A DNA stretch of 64,000 nucleotides from Loxodes magnus. Its lineage: Eukaryota; Ciliophora; Karyorelictea; Loxodida; Loxodidae. Under the pieces are notes generated by a model. That model saw nothing but the letters and a program-made list of their open reading frames with translations. It had not been told where the DNA came from and made no database searches. The translations under genes were made by a program, and so were the position numbers. Of the stretch, positions 11,050-22,227 are shown one piece after another. Numbering within the stretch: the first letter of the stretch is position 1; every line of letters starts with the position of its first letter. The stretch is taken from assembly GCA_946699065.1 (NCBI GenBank), contig CAMPDV010000024.1, forward strand, positions 1,054,001-1,118,000, written 5' to 3'.

Positions 11050-12410
11050 CTTTACTTTGGACTATTTAATTTATAACTAATATGCTTTAGTTCTAACTTT
11101 TCTTTAATTTAAGCTTTTATTATTATAATTCCTGCCTTTCAATACAAAGCTTCATCTTTATTTATAGAAATATAGGAATCAGATGCTTTATCACTACAGC
11201 TTGTATAATCCTATCATATATAAGAAAATGCAGAAACTTGCTTAGGTGCTTTGGAAAAGAAAGAGTGTATTGCAAAGGCTATTTTTCTATGATAGCCTTG
11301 GAATATTCTTATTATAGCATTAAATAATTTCACATATATAAGCTTATTTCTAGCTTCTTTGTAGTTAGTAATAAAAATACTTACTAAGCACAATTCTAAT
11401 TAGTGTAGAAGCTTTTATTTTAAACTTATTGCTTTCATTCTTTTTTATTTTCTCCTGTTCGTTTATATCCAACACTTGTTATTACTTACTAATGTAGCTT
11501 CTTTCTTACTGTTGTATAAGTAAAAAAGACTAACTGGTAAAATTATTATCCTTTTATAGATATTTATCATTAGATATAGCGGCACTTTAATTAATCAATT
11601 TTGCCTTCATATTTTAAATGCACAGAACGTTGCTATTTTCTTCAGAATCAAATCTTAAAGCTAACATAATTTTAATAGAACTTAAAGTTTAAATGTTAGT
11701 AAAAATTTAATAGGCATTTTTGAATGCTAAAGTTAGCTTTATATTAACAGAATAATTTGAAAGGAAATGTATAAAAAAGTTATATTAAGTATGTGTATGG
11801 TATGAGAAGGGTATTGGATATTAATAATAGGCTATTAAAGTTAATCATAGTTGTGTGAAAGAATGATTATCTAGGAGATTTTTATAATATAAAAGTACTG
11901 ATATTTACACTGTGGCGATAAGAAGTTAAGTAAGGATTAACTATCATGATTCACAAATAAGGTAAGGACCCTTATATATAAAATTGATTTATCTGTTGCA
12001 AGAAGTAGTAAAATAGTAATTTTATATAATAATTTGCGAATAATATTGAAGCAAGATAATTAGTTTTAACCAAAAACAAATCCTGCTCATTTAACTAAAG
12101 CTAATTTCTGTAAAGTTGCCCTAATTTCTATTGAATGGTGCTATATCTTATTTCTCATTATAATTTCCTTTATTATCTTTGTTTATTTTTATTTATTTAG
12201 AAATATTATTTTTACACTATAAAGCGCTAAGATTCTTTTAAGAGTCTCAGCAAGTTTATTATTTAGGCTATATGGTAAGAATTTTATCAAATTATTTTGA
12301 TTCGTTTAATTTTCTTGCTCATTAAAAATTAGTTATTATGTAGATTAGATAAATATAAATAATTGAGATTTTAATTAAATACTAGGTTACTTTAAGATAG
12401 TTATTAATTG
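11050..12410. other. AT-rich spacer with a small hairpin
   Basis: 1.36 kb. A perfect inverted repeat AAGGCTAT/ATAGCCTT with a 9-nt loop is at 11275-11299. No convincing gene on either strand. Confidence 0.6.
11275..11299. repeat. Hairpin AAGGCTAT...ATAGCCTT
   Basis: Perfect 8-bp stem with a 9-nt loop in the spacer. The stem core GGCTAT/ATAGCC recurs in other spacers of the window. Confidence 0.8.
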
Positions 12411-13187
12411 TCAAGCCTTTCTAGGATCTTTTAAAGGTTCCATTTCAGGAGATAGCCACCTTTTCTAGAATTCCTAGTCGTAAATATTCCACAAATTTTA
12501 TGATGAATATTCTTCGTCAGTTGTGTTTGATAGAATATAATTGACATATATTCCTACTATTTAAGGACTGTGACAATTTTATGCCTCAGATTGCAACGCT
12601 CCTGTATTTACAGCTGTTTAAAACATTTCAGTATCCACAATACCAGGTCTCATAGAAGTAAATAATACATCCTAATTTTCCTTTCTTAATACTTAATCCA
12701 ACATTAGCATAGCAGCTTTACTTATGCAATAAAGACCACATTTCTTAATGGCAAAAACACCTAAACCGCTATTCATATGAAGTACTCTGGCTTTTGGTAG
12801 AAAAAGGTTCATTTTTAGGGCTAATTGGGTTAAAAATAAAGAGGATTCTACATTAGTTCTCATAACTTCATAAAAATCTTCTTCAGTAACATCTGCTAAT
12901 GTTTTAGAAGTATCTCCAGTTATTCCAGCATTATGAATCAAGAATTAAATTTTACCGTTTTATTATATATAATTCATCACCTATAACCTCTAGGACTTTA
13001 TTCCAACATCTGCATTCATGCAAACTATATTCTAAGAAACTGCCTAAAACTCCTATAAAGTTTCAGTGCAAGATTCAATATTTCTACTTAACCCTAATAT
13101 TTTTAACTCTGGATATTTCTTTCCTAACTCTAGGACAATATGTTTTCCAATTCCCTTTGAAGCTCCTGTTACAATAGCCCAGCTCAT
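12411..13187 (-). CDS. Short-chain dehydrogenase/reductase (sepiapterin/benzil-reductase-like)
   Basis: 258 aa, the usual size of a classical SDR. The N-terminus MSWAIVTGASKGIGKHI holds the T-G-x3-G-x-G nucleotide site. NAG appears as HNAGITGD, the catalytic Ser as HMNSG, and the Y-x3-K pair as YCISK, followed by the MRPGIVDTEMF motif after the active site. It is therefore an NAD(P)H-dependent oxidoreductase of the cytosol with complete catalytic residues. N-terminal and C-terminal features (MRPG, KDPRKA) resemble the sepiapterin reductase / benzil reductase branch, but substrate is not decided by sequence alone. The stop is the UGA at 12411-12413. No intron. Confidence 0.93.
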
Positions 13188-14238
13188 TTATATTGAAATA
13201 ATATACCTTTAGTTTAATTTTAGTTAAATAAGCTATTATGTTTATTATACTTTACTATCCTATTTAATGCAGTAGCTTGTCTCTTGTATATCCAATACTT
13301 TTACTTTCTTTTGCTTTCCTAATTTTTTAATCTATTGCCTTACTTATATCCCTTTTTAGCTATTTCTAAGAGTTTAGATCTACAATTTATTATAACTTTA
13401 TTATTATTTTACTTACTCTTTGTTAATAACAAAAAAGCTAGCCCAATATAAATACAACTAGTATAAGCAAGTATATAATTAAAAGAAGACTATAAACTAA
13501 TAAAAGAGGCAGTTATAATATAAGGGTAATAAAGAGATAAAGCTAGCATACTGCTACACTAGTATAAATACTAGAAAGATAGCAGATTTATATACAAAAT
13601 GTAGTACTTTTATATATAGAAAAATAAATATATTATATGCTAAACTTAAATAAAAGATATATAAAATTAGCTAAGCAAGTAAAGAGTAATAATAGATTAA
13701 CTTGTAACCTCAAATAAAAAGAGAATTGGATATTTGTTGCTTTTATACTTAAAGATAGTTAACTAATGAAATGCGGTAAAGATTATTAAATGTACTAATA
13801 ATGCTGTAATTAGGATATAAGGTAGCTATTAACTTAAAATTGTAGATTAGATAGTTAATATTCCATTAAGATGTTATATTTTATATATAAGCTTAATAAG
13901 AAAAAGCTAAAGCTGTAGCATTCAAGGTTAGTTGCTACTGGGTAAATAAAGCACTAGTAAACTTTAATTTAATATATATGAATTTAGTTGATAAAAAGAG
14001 CTAATTTAGTAAATAAAAAAGCTTAATACAAATCTAAATAAAAGAAAATTATAAGAATAAATAAAGAAAAGCTAGTAAAATAATTAAACTAGTGATTAAA
14101 GTCTACCTTATTAAGTTAAAGGGAAGATCAATATTATGGCTGGTTTTACTTAAGTTAAATTTAACTGATTAAATGCAATAAATTAAAATAAGGATTAAAG
14201 TTAATTTCAAGCAGTAGTTTAATTAAAAAGAGAATAAA
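13188..14238. other. AT-rich divergent spacer
   Basis: 1.05 kb between the divergent SDR and FHA genes, rich in CTA/TAG and TATA steps. No gene or clear repeat. Confidence 0.6.
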
Positions 14239-15431
14239 ATGAAAAATTTTTTCGGCTTCTTCGAATGCTGTAAAGGAGAGGAAAGAGTGTTAAAAGGAGA
14301 AATGCAAATTTCTTAGAATCCAGATAAATACGAGTAATAATAAGAAAATACTATCTCACCAACTTTTTAAAAGCTAGATAGACTTTCGCATTAATCCTAT
14401 AGGAAGTCTAGAGTTTCTAATACAAAACAAATAAATATAGAGAGTTCAGTAACAAATTCTACTAGATAAGATACCCCTCATACTACTTCATTTGCCTAGA
14501 TAAGTACTCCTTAAAATAAATCATAATTCACGATGAATACTGAAGAGGATTTAAATTCTAAAATAAATAAATTTGCTAATATAAGAGATATGTCAATTAA
14601 AAGCAGTGTCTAAACTTAATTTGCTACTATGATTAATAGAATCATGCCTATTAAAGAACAACCTCAATTAACACTTGAAATCGTGGAAACTAAAGAGATA
14701 GAGGAAAAAGATCCTATTATCATATCTCCTAATGGATGCTTAACTAGTAAAAGAGGTGCAAAAGATGGAATAACTATTTTTGGTACTTTAAGTGAAGAAA
14801 AAGAAGCTCCAGTTGGTTTACTCAACATAAAAACTTGTGATGTAGTAATTCCTATAAATGAGCACGGATTTGGATCAACTCATTTTGCAATATATTTTGA
14901 TATAGGTAATTTTAAGTTTTATTAGACTGACTTACTTTAATTATATAGAAGCTAATGAATATAAGATAGTCGATCTCTATTAAGGATCTGGAACTTTCAT
15001 ACTATTAAGTATGCCTTTATAAGTAAAAGAAAAACACACTATTTCATTTGGTAATTCACATGCTACTTTTTAAATTTCTTAGAATGATGATATTTAAATT
15101 AAATTTATTGCAGGTCAGCTTAAAGGCTAAGTATAGTAAGGTTTTTTAATATTGTTAGTGATTTTAAAAAGAATGATTAAAAGATAAAAATAGGCAGACA
15201 TGCCAGTTCTGATATTAAAATCACGGAAAACGGTATTAGTCGAACATAATGTCAGCTTACCTATACACCTCAAGGATGGATGCTTAAAGATGGAGAAGAC
15301 AGCAAAATGTCAACAAACGGAACTTGGTAATTGAATAATACTTTAGGCTATTTGCAAGTGATTCTCAAACATTAGCAAATTAGATGATATTTAAGGCAGG
15401 AAAAACTATCTTCAGGGCCCATTTCTCTTGA
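14239..15431 (+). CDS. Double FHA-domain protein, three introns
   Basis: Exons 14239-14905, 14949-15135, 15159-15326 and 15347-15431 give 1107 nt and 368 aa. The N-terminal ~150 residues are polar and low in complexity. FHA domain 1 runs from about residue 165 (DPIIISPNG ... THFAIYFD ... YKIVDLYQGSGTFIL). Domain 2 opens with GQVYDFKKNDQKIKIGRH, continues with ITENGISRTQCQL and STNGTW, and closes with DG-less MIFKAGKTIFRAHFS. FHA domains bind phosphothreonine peptides and serve in kinase signalling or scaffolding. In domain 2 the His of the SRxH core is Gln (TAA at 15247-15249); in domain 1 the core reads GSTH. Each splice join restores a typical FHA strand, and all three introns are GT-AG. 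Confidence 0.88.
14906..14948 (+). other. 43-nt intron
   Basis: Starts GTAATT and ends ATATAG. Joins AIYFDI to EANEYKIVDL. An alternative donor 10 nt downstream would also keep frame, so the 5' end is less sure than the 3' end. Confidence 0.6.
15136..15158 (+). other. 23-nt intron
   Basis: Starts GTAAGG and ends TTGTTAG. Removal gives GQVYDFKKNDQKIKIGRH, a typical FHA opening. Confidence 0.8.
15327..15346 (+). other. 20-nt intron
   Basis: GTAATTGAATAATACTTTAG. Removal joins STNGTW to LFASDSQTLANQMIFKAG. Confidence 0.85.
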
Positions 15432-16095
15432 TTCTATGTTTAGTTTACATAAATTCTATATAATTTTAATAAATCTGATCAAATTTGACATAACTTCATT
15501 ATTTAACTGATTATAAAACACTTACAATAATATAGACAAATTTAACCCAATAGTTAAGCACTGGTAATCAAAGTTAACAGCAAATTAAGGTACAAATATC
15601 ATACTTATAACTAATCTAATCTTTTCAAACTTCTAACTTAAAATTTCACATATCATAAGCAAATATTGACTATACTATTACAGTTCCTAGTTTATAAGTT
15701 TATATAAATTATAAGGTTTGAAAGTTATACTAACGATAAAAGATAAAAGTTAACTAAAAATACAAGAAACTCAGTATAAATTATCAGGTATGGTATTCTA
15801 ACTAATCTCAAACACGATACATATTAGAAATATAAAAAGCATAATACTTACTTAAGAAGATTTAATACTTCTAAGATAAAAAGTTTTAGCTGAAAAGTTG
15901 ATTTTAGTTAAATCAATAGTTTAGATTAATCTTAAATAGGAAGATCTTAAATATATTTTCACTTTTACCAATACCTTAAATACCTAAATTCTAGAGTTCT
16001 AAAATAAAATATCTACAAATAAATCCAAATTAAGTAATAGAGAGATGAAAAGAGATTAATATTTAGAAATTTATTTCTTTTTTTAATATTTTAAA
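15432..16095. other. Spacer, nothing seen
   Basis: 664 bp AT-rich region between two plus-strand genes. No gene, RNA or repeat recognised. Confidence 0.6.
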
Positions 16096-17301
16096 ATGGA
16101 CTAAGAATTGATTAATGCTTCTGAGTCTGAAAGAATATCAAATTAAAGGTTTCAATAAATAGAAGAATTTTCAGAGGAAATTCCAAAATAAAAAAAGACT
16201 TCTACCTCGAAAAATAGTTAGTCAGTTCTAACAAACAATGAAATGCTGGCATACTTTCCTAAATTTAACAAAAGGTTGATAGTACGAAACTTAATTATAT
16301 TTATATCCTTTTCATTAGTAGTTGATATGTTTGTATTGTTTATGAACATATTCAAGTGAAACTTTGACTCTGTTAATTTAATAATTACACAGTAGTGCGT
16401 TAGGCTAATTTTTAAATTTATTGGTATCAATGCTATTTATAGAAGAAGCAAATCTAGGCTGCTTTTGTTTGCTATTCTAAATCTTTCTCTAGGATTTTAC
16501 GAATAATTTACTCACTTTACTGAAATTTTGTAGCCAAGTATGCATTATTTGATTGATCTTTAAAAGGATATAGATAAAGATATAGCTTTTGATGACGCAT
16601 AATAAGAGTATTAGGATCTACATAACGCTAATGGGACTTTTTAACAGATGATTAGAACTTTATAGTCTTTTATGGATCTGACAGTATGTGCTCTAGCTTA
16701 TACACTAAGAGATGAATTTATTGTTCAAAACATAAAAGGACATTAGTCAGTATTATCGATTTTGCAATTTAACTCAGTAGCATAAGAATTGTATGAAAGT
16801 GATTAATGCTAAAAATGCTTAATTATCACAAACAATTATACTAAAATAGGTAATATCATCACATGCTATAACTGTGCTAATTATAACATTTAATTTGTTA
16901 ACACTGAAAGTATGAATTCTATCCAAAGATAGTCTATTGATGATGTTTCCAGTAATTCCTCTAGAAAAAAAATTAAATCTTTGCGATGTTCAACATTATC
17001 TGGAAAAAATGCTTCTCAAGAAATCGGTTCTTCTAGAGAGCTCGATAAATCAGTAAAACAGAAAAGTTTCTTTGAAGTTCTAGATGAAGATGAAGACCTT
17101 TAATTATTTATTTTTTCCAAAAAAATTGAAATATTATTGATTTGTTCCATCAAAGCAAATCAATCTAAAAGCATTGTATACTTTCGATTAGCATACTTTA
17201 TAATATACAGTAATATAACAAATATCTATGTCTCTATACTTCAAAGCATAATCTTTTAGGAAAATACCTCTATTACAAGATTATTAAATAATTAATTATG
17301 A
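16096..17301 (+). CDS. Unrecognised multi-pass membrane protein
   Basis: 401 aa to the first UGA in a non-coding-looking context (17299-17301). The frame stays open further, to 17973 (625 aa), if UGAs at 17299 and at about 17710 are Trp. The N-terminal ~60 residues are polar and acidic, then two membrane segments (NLIIFISFSLVVDMFVLFMN and a hydrophobic stretch near RLLLFAILNLSLGF), a soluble part, and two CxxC pairs (CQKC ... CYNC) that could hold zinc. A Ser-rich stretch ending in the acidic EVLDEDEDL follows. An internal UGA (FKWNFD) is Trp. No known family recognised; a sensor or channel-like accessory protein is possible but unproven. The part after EDEDL is AT-rich and may be an unselected tail. 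Confidence 0.6.
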
Positions 17302-17592
17302 CATTATCAAATGGAGTCTTATTATAGTTTTATTATAACTCATTTCAAATAGAGTTAAAGTCTTATAAAAATGTAATTTCAATTTGGAGTTTTGCCATCA
17401 ATTTTATTTATAAATAAGCATGTATTTATAATTCTCTTTTCCACCTTCATTTATTAAGCTTTGATTATTTAAATAAGAATCTTGGCTTCTTTAAATGATT
17501 ATTATAATTAGATAGGCATTAGTAATAATATTAAATCTATAACTATTTTTTATAGCTTTTACATTATTTTTACTCTTAATGCTTATTATTTT

Positions 17593-17644
17593 TGTAGATT
17601 GAAGGCCTCATATCTCCAGAGGCTTCTTGTGATATTGATCTACA
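17593..17644. repeat. Long imperfect hairpin
   Basis: TGTAGAT pairs with ATCTACA at the ends, and GAAGGCCTC with GAGGCTTC inside (one bulged G). The stretch is distinctly less AT-rich than its surroundings. Confidence 0.7.
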
Positions 17645-18085
17645 GATTGTTTGCATTAAATCTTAAATTAATTTTTCAAAATTACTCGTTAAAATAAATA
17701 GATATTTGAAAATACTCTTAACTATTTTTGCTTTTCGCTACTTTATGGAGATTGAAATGGATACCTTTAATGGATAATTTTATCTACTAGTCTTAATTTA
17801 ACCAATAAACTTCTGTTAGTTGCATATCTTAGTTAAAATAATTGCTTTACTTTTTAGATTTTTTTCTTCATTAAGCGGAATATAAGCTCTTGTAGGCATA
17901 AAATAGTTATTAATAAAGTATTTAAAGCTTTCCAAACTGCTTCCTCATATGTTAACTTAAAGTGTTAATTTGATAATTTCTTTCAATAATAGATAAATTA
18001 TAATATATATTTCAATTTTATTTAGCGGCTAATTAAAATTAACCTTTTTTATGAGTTAATTATTTCTTTTTACCTATCAACGAGT

Positions 18086-18115
18086 AAATAAATAAATAAA
18101 TTAATTAATTAATTT
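18086..18115. repeat. AAAT/TTAA simple repeats
   Basis: Runs of AAATAAATAAATAAA followed by TTAATTAATTAATTT, next to the GC-rich hairpin. Confidence 0.9.
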
Positions 18116-18121
18116 GATTAT

Positions 18122-18154
18122 AGAGCGCGTAGCACCTCGTTGGTGCGCAGCTCT
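18122..18154. repeat. GC-rich hairpin just after the channel stop codon
   Basis: AGAGC (18122-18126) pairs with GCTCT (18150-18154); GC pairs with GC; GCACC pairs with GGTGC around a 5-nt TCGTT loop. It has more than 60% G+C in otherwise AT-only DNA. It lies 10 bp beyond the UGA of the minus-strand channel gene, so it would sit in that gene's 3' UTR. It is not a tRNA: no acceptor or T arm. Confidence 0.85.
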
Positions 18155-18164
18155 TTTGTAATAA

Positions 18165-21100
18165 TCACAAGATGTCAAAATTACTTTTGCAACTTTCAAA
18201 TAATTTATAAAAATAATCTGACTAATACTTTTATCTTCCTTCTTAAACTGAAGAAATTTCACACAAAACTGTTATTTGAGCTTGTTTATAATTTTCAGTA
18301 AATAACATTAATTTTATAGACTAAACTAATGAACTATTTGTATGGAGTTAATTATCTAAATACAATTTTACTATTAGTAAAGATAAAGTTTACTTAACTT
18401 TTTATACGTTGATTAATAGTAAAAATTTAGTAGAAAATGCTAGCAGTTTAAGCTAATAGCAGTTGATTTTGGAAAAAAGTGTTAAAAATGATAGAAATTA
18501 TGTAGATGAAGTTTCTGGAGTTTTATTACTGTCTTTCTCATTAATTTCAGTTTTTACAAATTCTATTTTTGGATTTTCAAACTTCACTTCAAATGTTTTT
18601 TACTTTTAGATTCCTTTTTCAATTATAGTTTCTAGTTCATCTTCACTATCAAGTTCATATTACTAAAATTAAATCTCTTCTTCGTTAGTTTTTTCTCCTA
18701 CTGAAATATTCTGTGCGTTCCAATCCTCAGATGCTTGTTATTGGATTGCAAGTTAATCCTTATTTTTCTTTATAGATAAATATTCCTCTTTAGATTGATT
18801 TTATTACTTAATTTTTTATTTTTACTAGTTTAGCATTTCGTTTTATTGTAGTTGTAAATCAACACTTGTTTTCTTTATCAGCTATAACTGGATATCGCTA
18901 AATCCGCTTTGCTTTTTTTAAGTCTTATCTTTGCTATCCTTACCTAGCTCTGAATTATTTATATTTGACTTTAATTTTTTTTTCTGTCCCTCTATTTTAG
19001 TAAACTTAGGTGTCTAAATTCCTGAAGTTTAATCTGTCTTTGTACCTGAGATTTTACCAGTACTCTTCTTAATTATACTTAATTAGGTCTGATCCAATGT
19101 GCTTTTACCAGCATTTATGGAATCCTCTTTGATTACTTCTTAACTTTAATTATCACTATTTTCAAGCAAATATGACGGTGCAGATTCTATAAGACTGTCT
19201 GTACTTACATTCATTTCGCTTGAATATTGTTCATCAAATTATTTCTACTCCATCAAATTTACAGCCTCACCAACATCATTAAGCAGCTTCTTATTTAACT
19301 AATCTACATGGAAATTTAATTATTCGGTTTGATCTACTGCCAATTTGACGTTTTACAAAAATTCTTCTTTTTGCTCATTTGAAAATTTGAATTTTTCTTC
19401 AGTAGGATCAATAAATATTAGTTCAGAAAACTTACACCTTTTTAATAATTTTGAAGGGCTTATTTTTCTTTCTTTTTTATTTCCAGAAGAGGAATCTTCA
19501 CCGTCTTAAGACGAGTTTGTAAAAGAATTATTAAAAAGCCCATATTTATTATTATGTTCGTTCACTTTGTTCAACTTTTTACCAAGTCAATCAAGTCTTC
19601 TTTCCATGCTTATTTTCCTAATTCAAATTTTTGCTTCTGGGTATTAATCTAATAAACTGAGAAAAACATCCTTTTGAATTGTCAATAGGTTTAATCTTTC
19701 TTTGTCTGCCTTAAAATCAAAGCAGGGGACTATATCTAGTAAAATGTAATACTCTCCTATAAAAGATTTGGGAGGCAACATTAAAATCTTTAACTCTTTG
19801 TAAGTCAAGATAACATTGCCACTTGTAATAAGGTACATTTCAGTCACCGGCCTGAAAGCTTATAAAACTGTATCATTAGGTAAGTATTGGTGTGGGATTA
19901 GAGAACAGATGAAGTCATACTGAAAGTTTTATTTGCACTTGCCGAGTAAAAAATCGAAAAATTCAATTAACTCAGAAAATAAAAACTAGAGAACTTTCTT
20001 TCTTAGTTGATAAGGTAGCTTGTCAAGTATTCCATTTTCAAATAAAAATTCACTTTCATGAGTGTAGATATATTGATAAAGCTCCTGTATTTATCTATGT
20101 AAACTCGGAGATAATTTCTTGGTGCTAATAGCCTGATCAAGCCTTATAAGTCACAAATCCAAATTATCTTGTTTAACTGTCTCTTTCTATTTTTTTTATT
20201 GGTAGTCCATAATCATTTTAGTTACGTTACCTATAAGAAAGGCAAAAGTTGCTATTCCTATAAATTCCACAAGTAAGGTAAAAGTTATTTCTCCCATATA
20301 TTTTGGTTGGATGTTTCCGTATCCCACACTTGAAAAAGTGGTAATAACTCAGAAAATGCACCCAATGTATTTTTCCTTGTTAGAAATGGTACCAACATAA
20401 TCAATACGCTCATATCAAGGTTCACTATACATATCAGATATTAAATTTCAGAAGCATGCAAAAAAGTGTGTAATTATGACTATCGAAAACAAAAATTTTC
20501 CCATTCTGACAAACTACTAAATTTAATGGAAATCGACACTTCCATATTACATCAACAGATACATTAATCCTTTTTTGCCTCTAAAAAGCCTAGTAAGTCG
20601 AAATAACTTGGAAATTCTCATTACTCTTAACAATCTTCCCAGTTTAGTCAACTTCAAAGATGTATCAAAAAACTAGAAAGGAAAAGTAGAGATTAAATCA
20701 ATGAAAAATCATGATTTTAGATATTTTTTGGATATCATTAAAGAATCGTCAATAATATTAACATCCTCTATATAAGCACATCTAAATCTTAATACTATGT
20801 CTAATGCAAAAAAGCAATCAAAGATAAATTCTATTCATTTCAAAGTTGTATCTGGCTCTATTTTAAAACCTATCCTAAAAGGAACTACCAAACAAAAATA
20901 AAGAATTAGCATAGCAATTCAAAAATCAAAGACAGATTTTCATCTATCTTATGGATAAATTATTAATTTCTTCCTCTATGCTCATAATACTTTATTTTCA
21001 ACTAACTTTTTATCATCATTTGCATAATAAGAAACTATCTACCTCCCTGTCTCAAAAGTACCCATTGATTATTTACTATATTATAATAAAATCTTACAAA

Positions 21101-21306
21101 ATAAAGACTCCAAATGCTTTTCTGATATTGTTAATTTGCTATCATCTATGCATAGCTATTTCTAATCTTTACTCTTATGAAATTTCATCTTTCTTAACTT
21201 TTCTAAATTTTTTGCATAATTTTTTACACATAACTTTGCAAGTGAGTCAGTGCTTTGATTTTTATTTCTTATATATCTTATGTTATTTAGATAAGTCAAA
21301 TTTCAT
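18165..21306 (-). CDS. Voltage-gated K+ channel with CNBD (EAG/CNG/HCN superfamily)
   Basis: Exons 21098-21306 and 18165-21075 give 1039 aa. A basic cytosolic N-terminus (Cys/Lys-rich) precedes six membrane segments starting at DFWIAMLILYFCLVVPF. S4 is RLLRVMRISKLFRLTRLFR. The pore reads VITTFSSVGYGNI, giving the K+ filter GYGN. A C-linker and a cyclic-nucleotide-binding-like domain follow (YLITSGNVIL, FIGEYYILL), then about 400 Gln/Lys/Ser-rich residues with coiled-coil patches. In the CNBD phosphate cassette the Gly-Glu is kept but the Arg-Thr/Ser-Ala that holds the cyclic phosphate is missing (IVPCFDFKA), so nucleotide binding may be lost, as in EAG-type channels. Many internal UGAs are Trp. 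The last ~110 residues before the UGA look spacer-like. Confidence 0.9.
21076..21097 (-). other. 22-nt intron
   Basis: Starts GTAAGA and ends AATATAG on the minus strand. Joins KAFGVFIF to KQSMGTFETGR and extends the channel to a better N-terminus at 21306. Confidence 0.8.
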
Positions 21307-22227
21307 TTTTTACTTATAAAAAGCTTTTTCTTATCCAAGAAGCTATTTGATACTTTTTATTCTTAGACAATTTAATAGAAAATACTTATTTTTTTACTTT
21401 TAAAAATCCATTAATTCTATACTTAGAAATCTTTATGTAGATTTATTAGATTAAGAGAGATAAAATGAGGATAATTATTGGACTGAATAATACATAAGTC
21501 AGAATTAATATTCTAGACTAAGTAAAATTTAATTTATTTTATAAGTTTAGGCCCTTATTTACCAATACCGTCCATCATTCATAATATTTTAACTTATTAC
21601 AATTCATTTAATTTATAGCTCTTCATTTCTCTATCTATACAACTCTAGAATATCTTTTAACATACTACTTACTTTTCCTATCTTCTATATTTTCTCTCCA
21701 GTTTTAGTGTTTCCTACTAATTATCTCCCAATAATTAATTCTACTTCCTACTATAAATGAATATTAAGCACTATCATGATAATTAAACTAAATATCAATA
21801 TTAAAAGCTATTAGATATTTATTATCTTTGGAGATTCTTTTATTATATTATACATACAACTAATATAATTAATTTCTATATCCTTTTAGATGTATTATCT
21901 TACTCATTATTTATATGGCTTTGATGTTTAGATCAACTTAAAATTTGCAATGGTAGATTTAAATCAAGCAACAAAATGGACTTAAGTAATAACTTTAAGT
22001 AAATTAGTAGTTCTATACTTTGAAAAGTAGTTCCACTAATTTGAAGGCTTAATTGAAAAAAGAGTGATTTTATCAAATGGAAGCAAGGAATTTCTACAAT
22101 AGAGAGAATATTTTAAAATAAGAGATATAGGAAAGTTGAGATAAGTGGATTGAAGTATAGTTAGTTTGATGTTAGAAGATAATATAAATAAAATAATCGC
22201 ATTTATAGTGTTTATATTATCCCATGC
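21307..22227. other. AT-rich spacer
   Basis: 921 bp between the channel start and the 3' end of the next minus-strand gene. Nothing recognised. Confidence 0.6.

Larger units (their letters stand above)
17302..18164. other. Convergent spacer with two hairpins
   Basis: Holds the possible extension of the membrane-protein frame (to 17973), a long imperfect hairpin at 17593-17644, tetranucleotide runs (AAAT)n and (TTAA)n at 18086-18115, and the GC-rich hairpin at 18122-18154. Confidence 0.55.

Noticed and set aside
17302-17973. C-terminal extension of the membrane protein at 16096 with further hydrophobic segments.
   Set aside because: Needs two more UGA-Trp, and the DNA is spacer-like with a hairpin; kept only as an alternative.
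18122-18154. Possible tRNA, because GAGCGC and GGTGC resemble D-arm and stem pieces.
   Set aside because: No acceptor stem, anticodon arm or T-arm (GGTTC) can be folded around it; it is a simple hairpin.
20951-21319. Hydrophobic plus-strand ORF opposite the channel N-terminus.
   Set aside because: It is the antisense shadow of the charged first exon of the CNBD channel (21098-21306).
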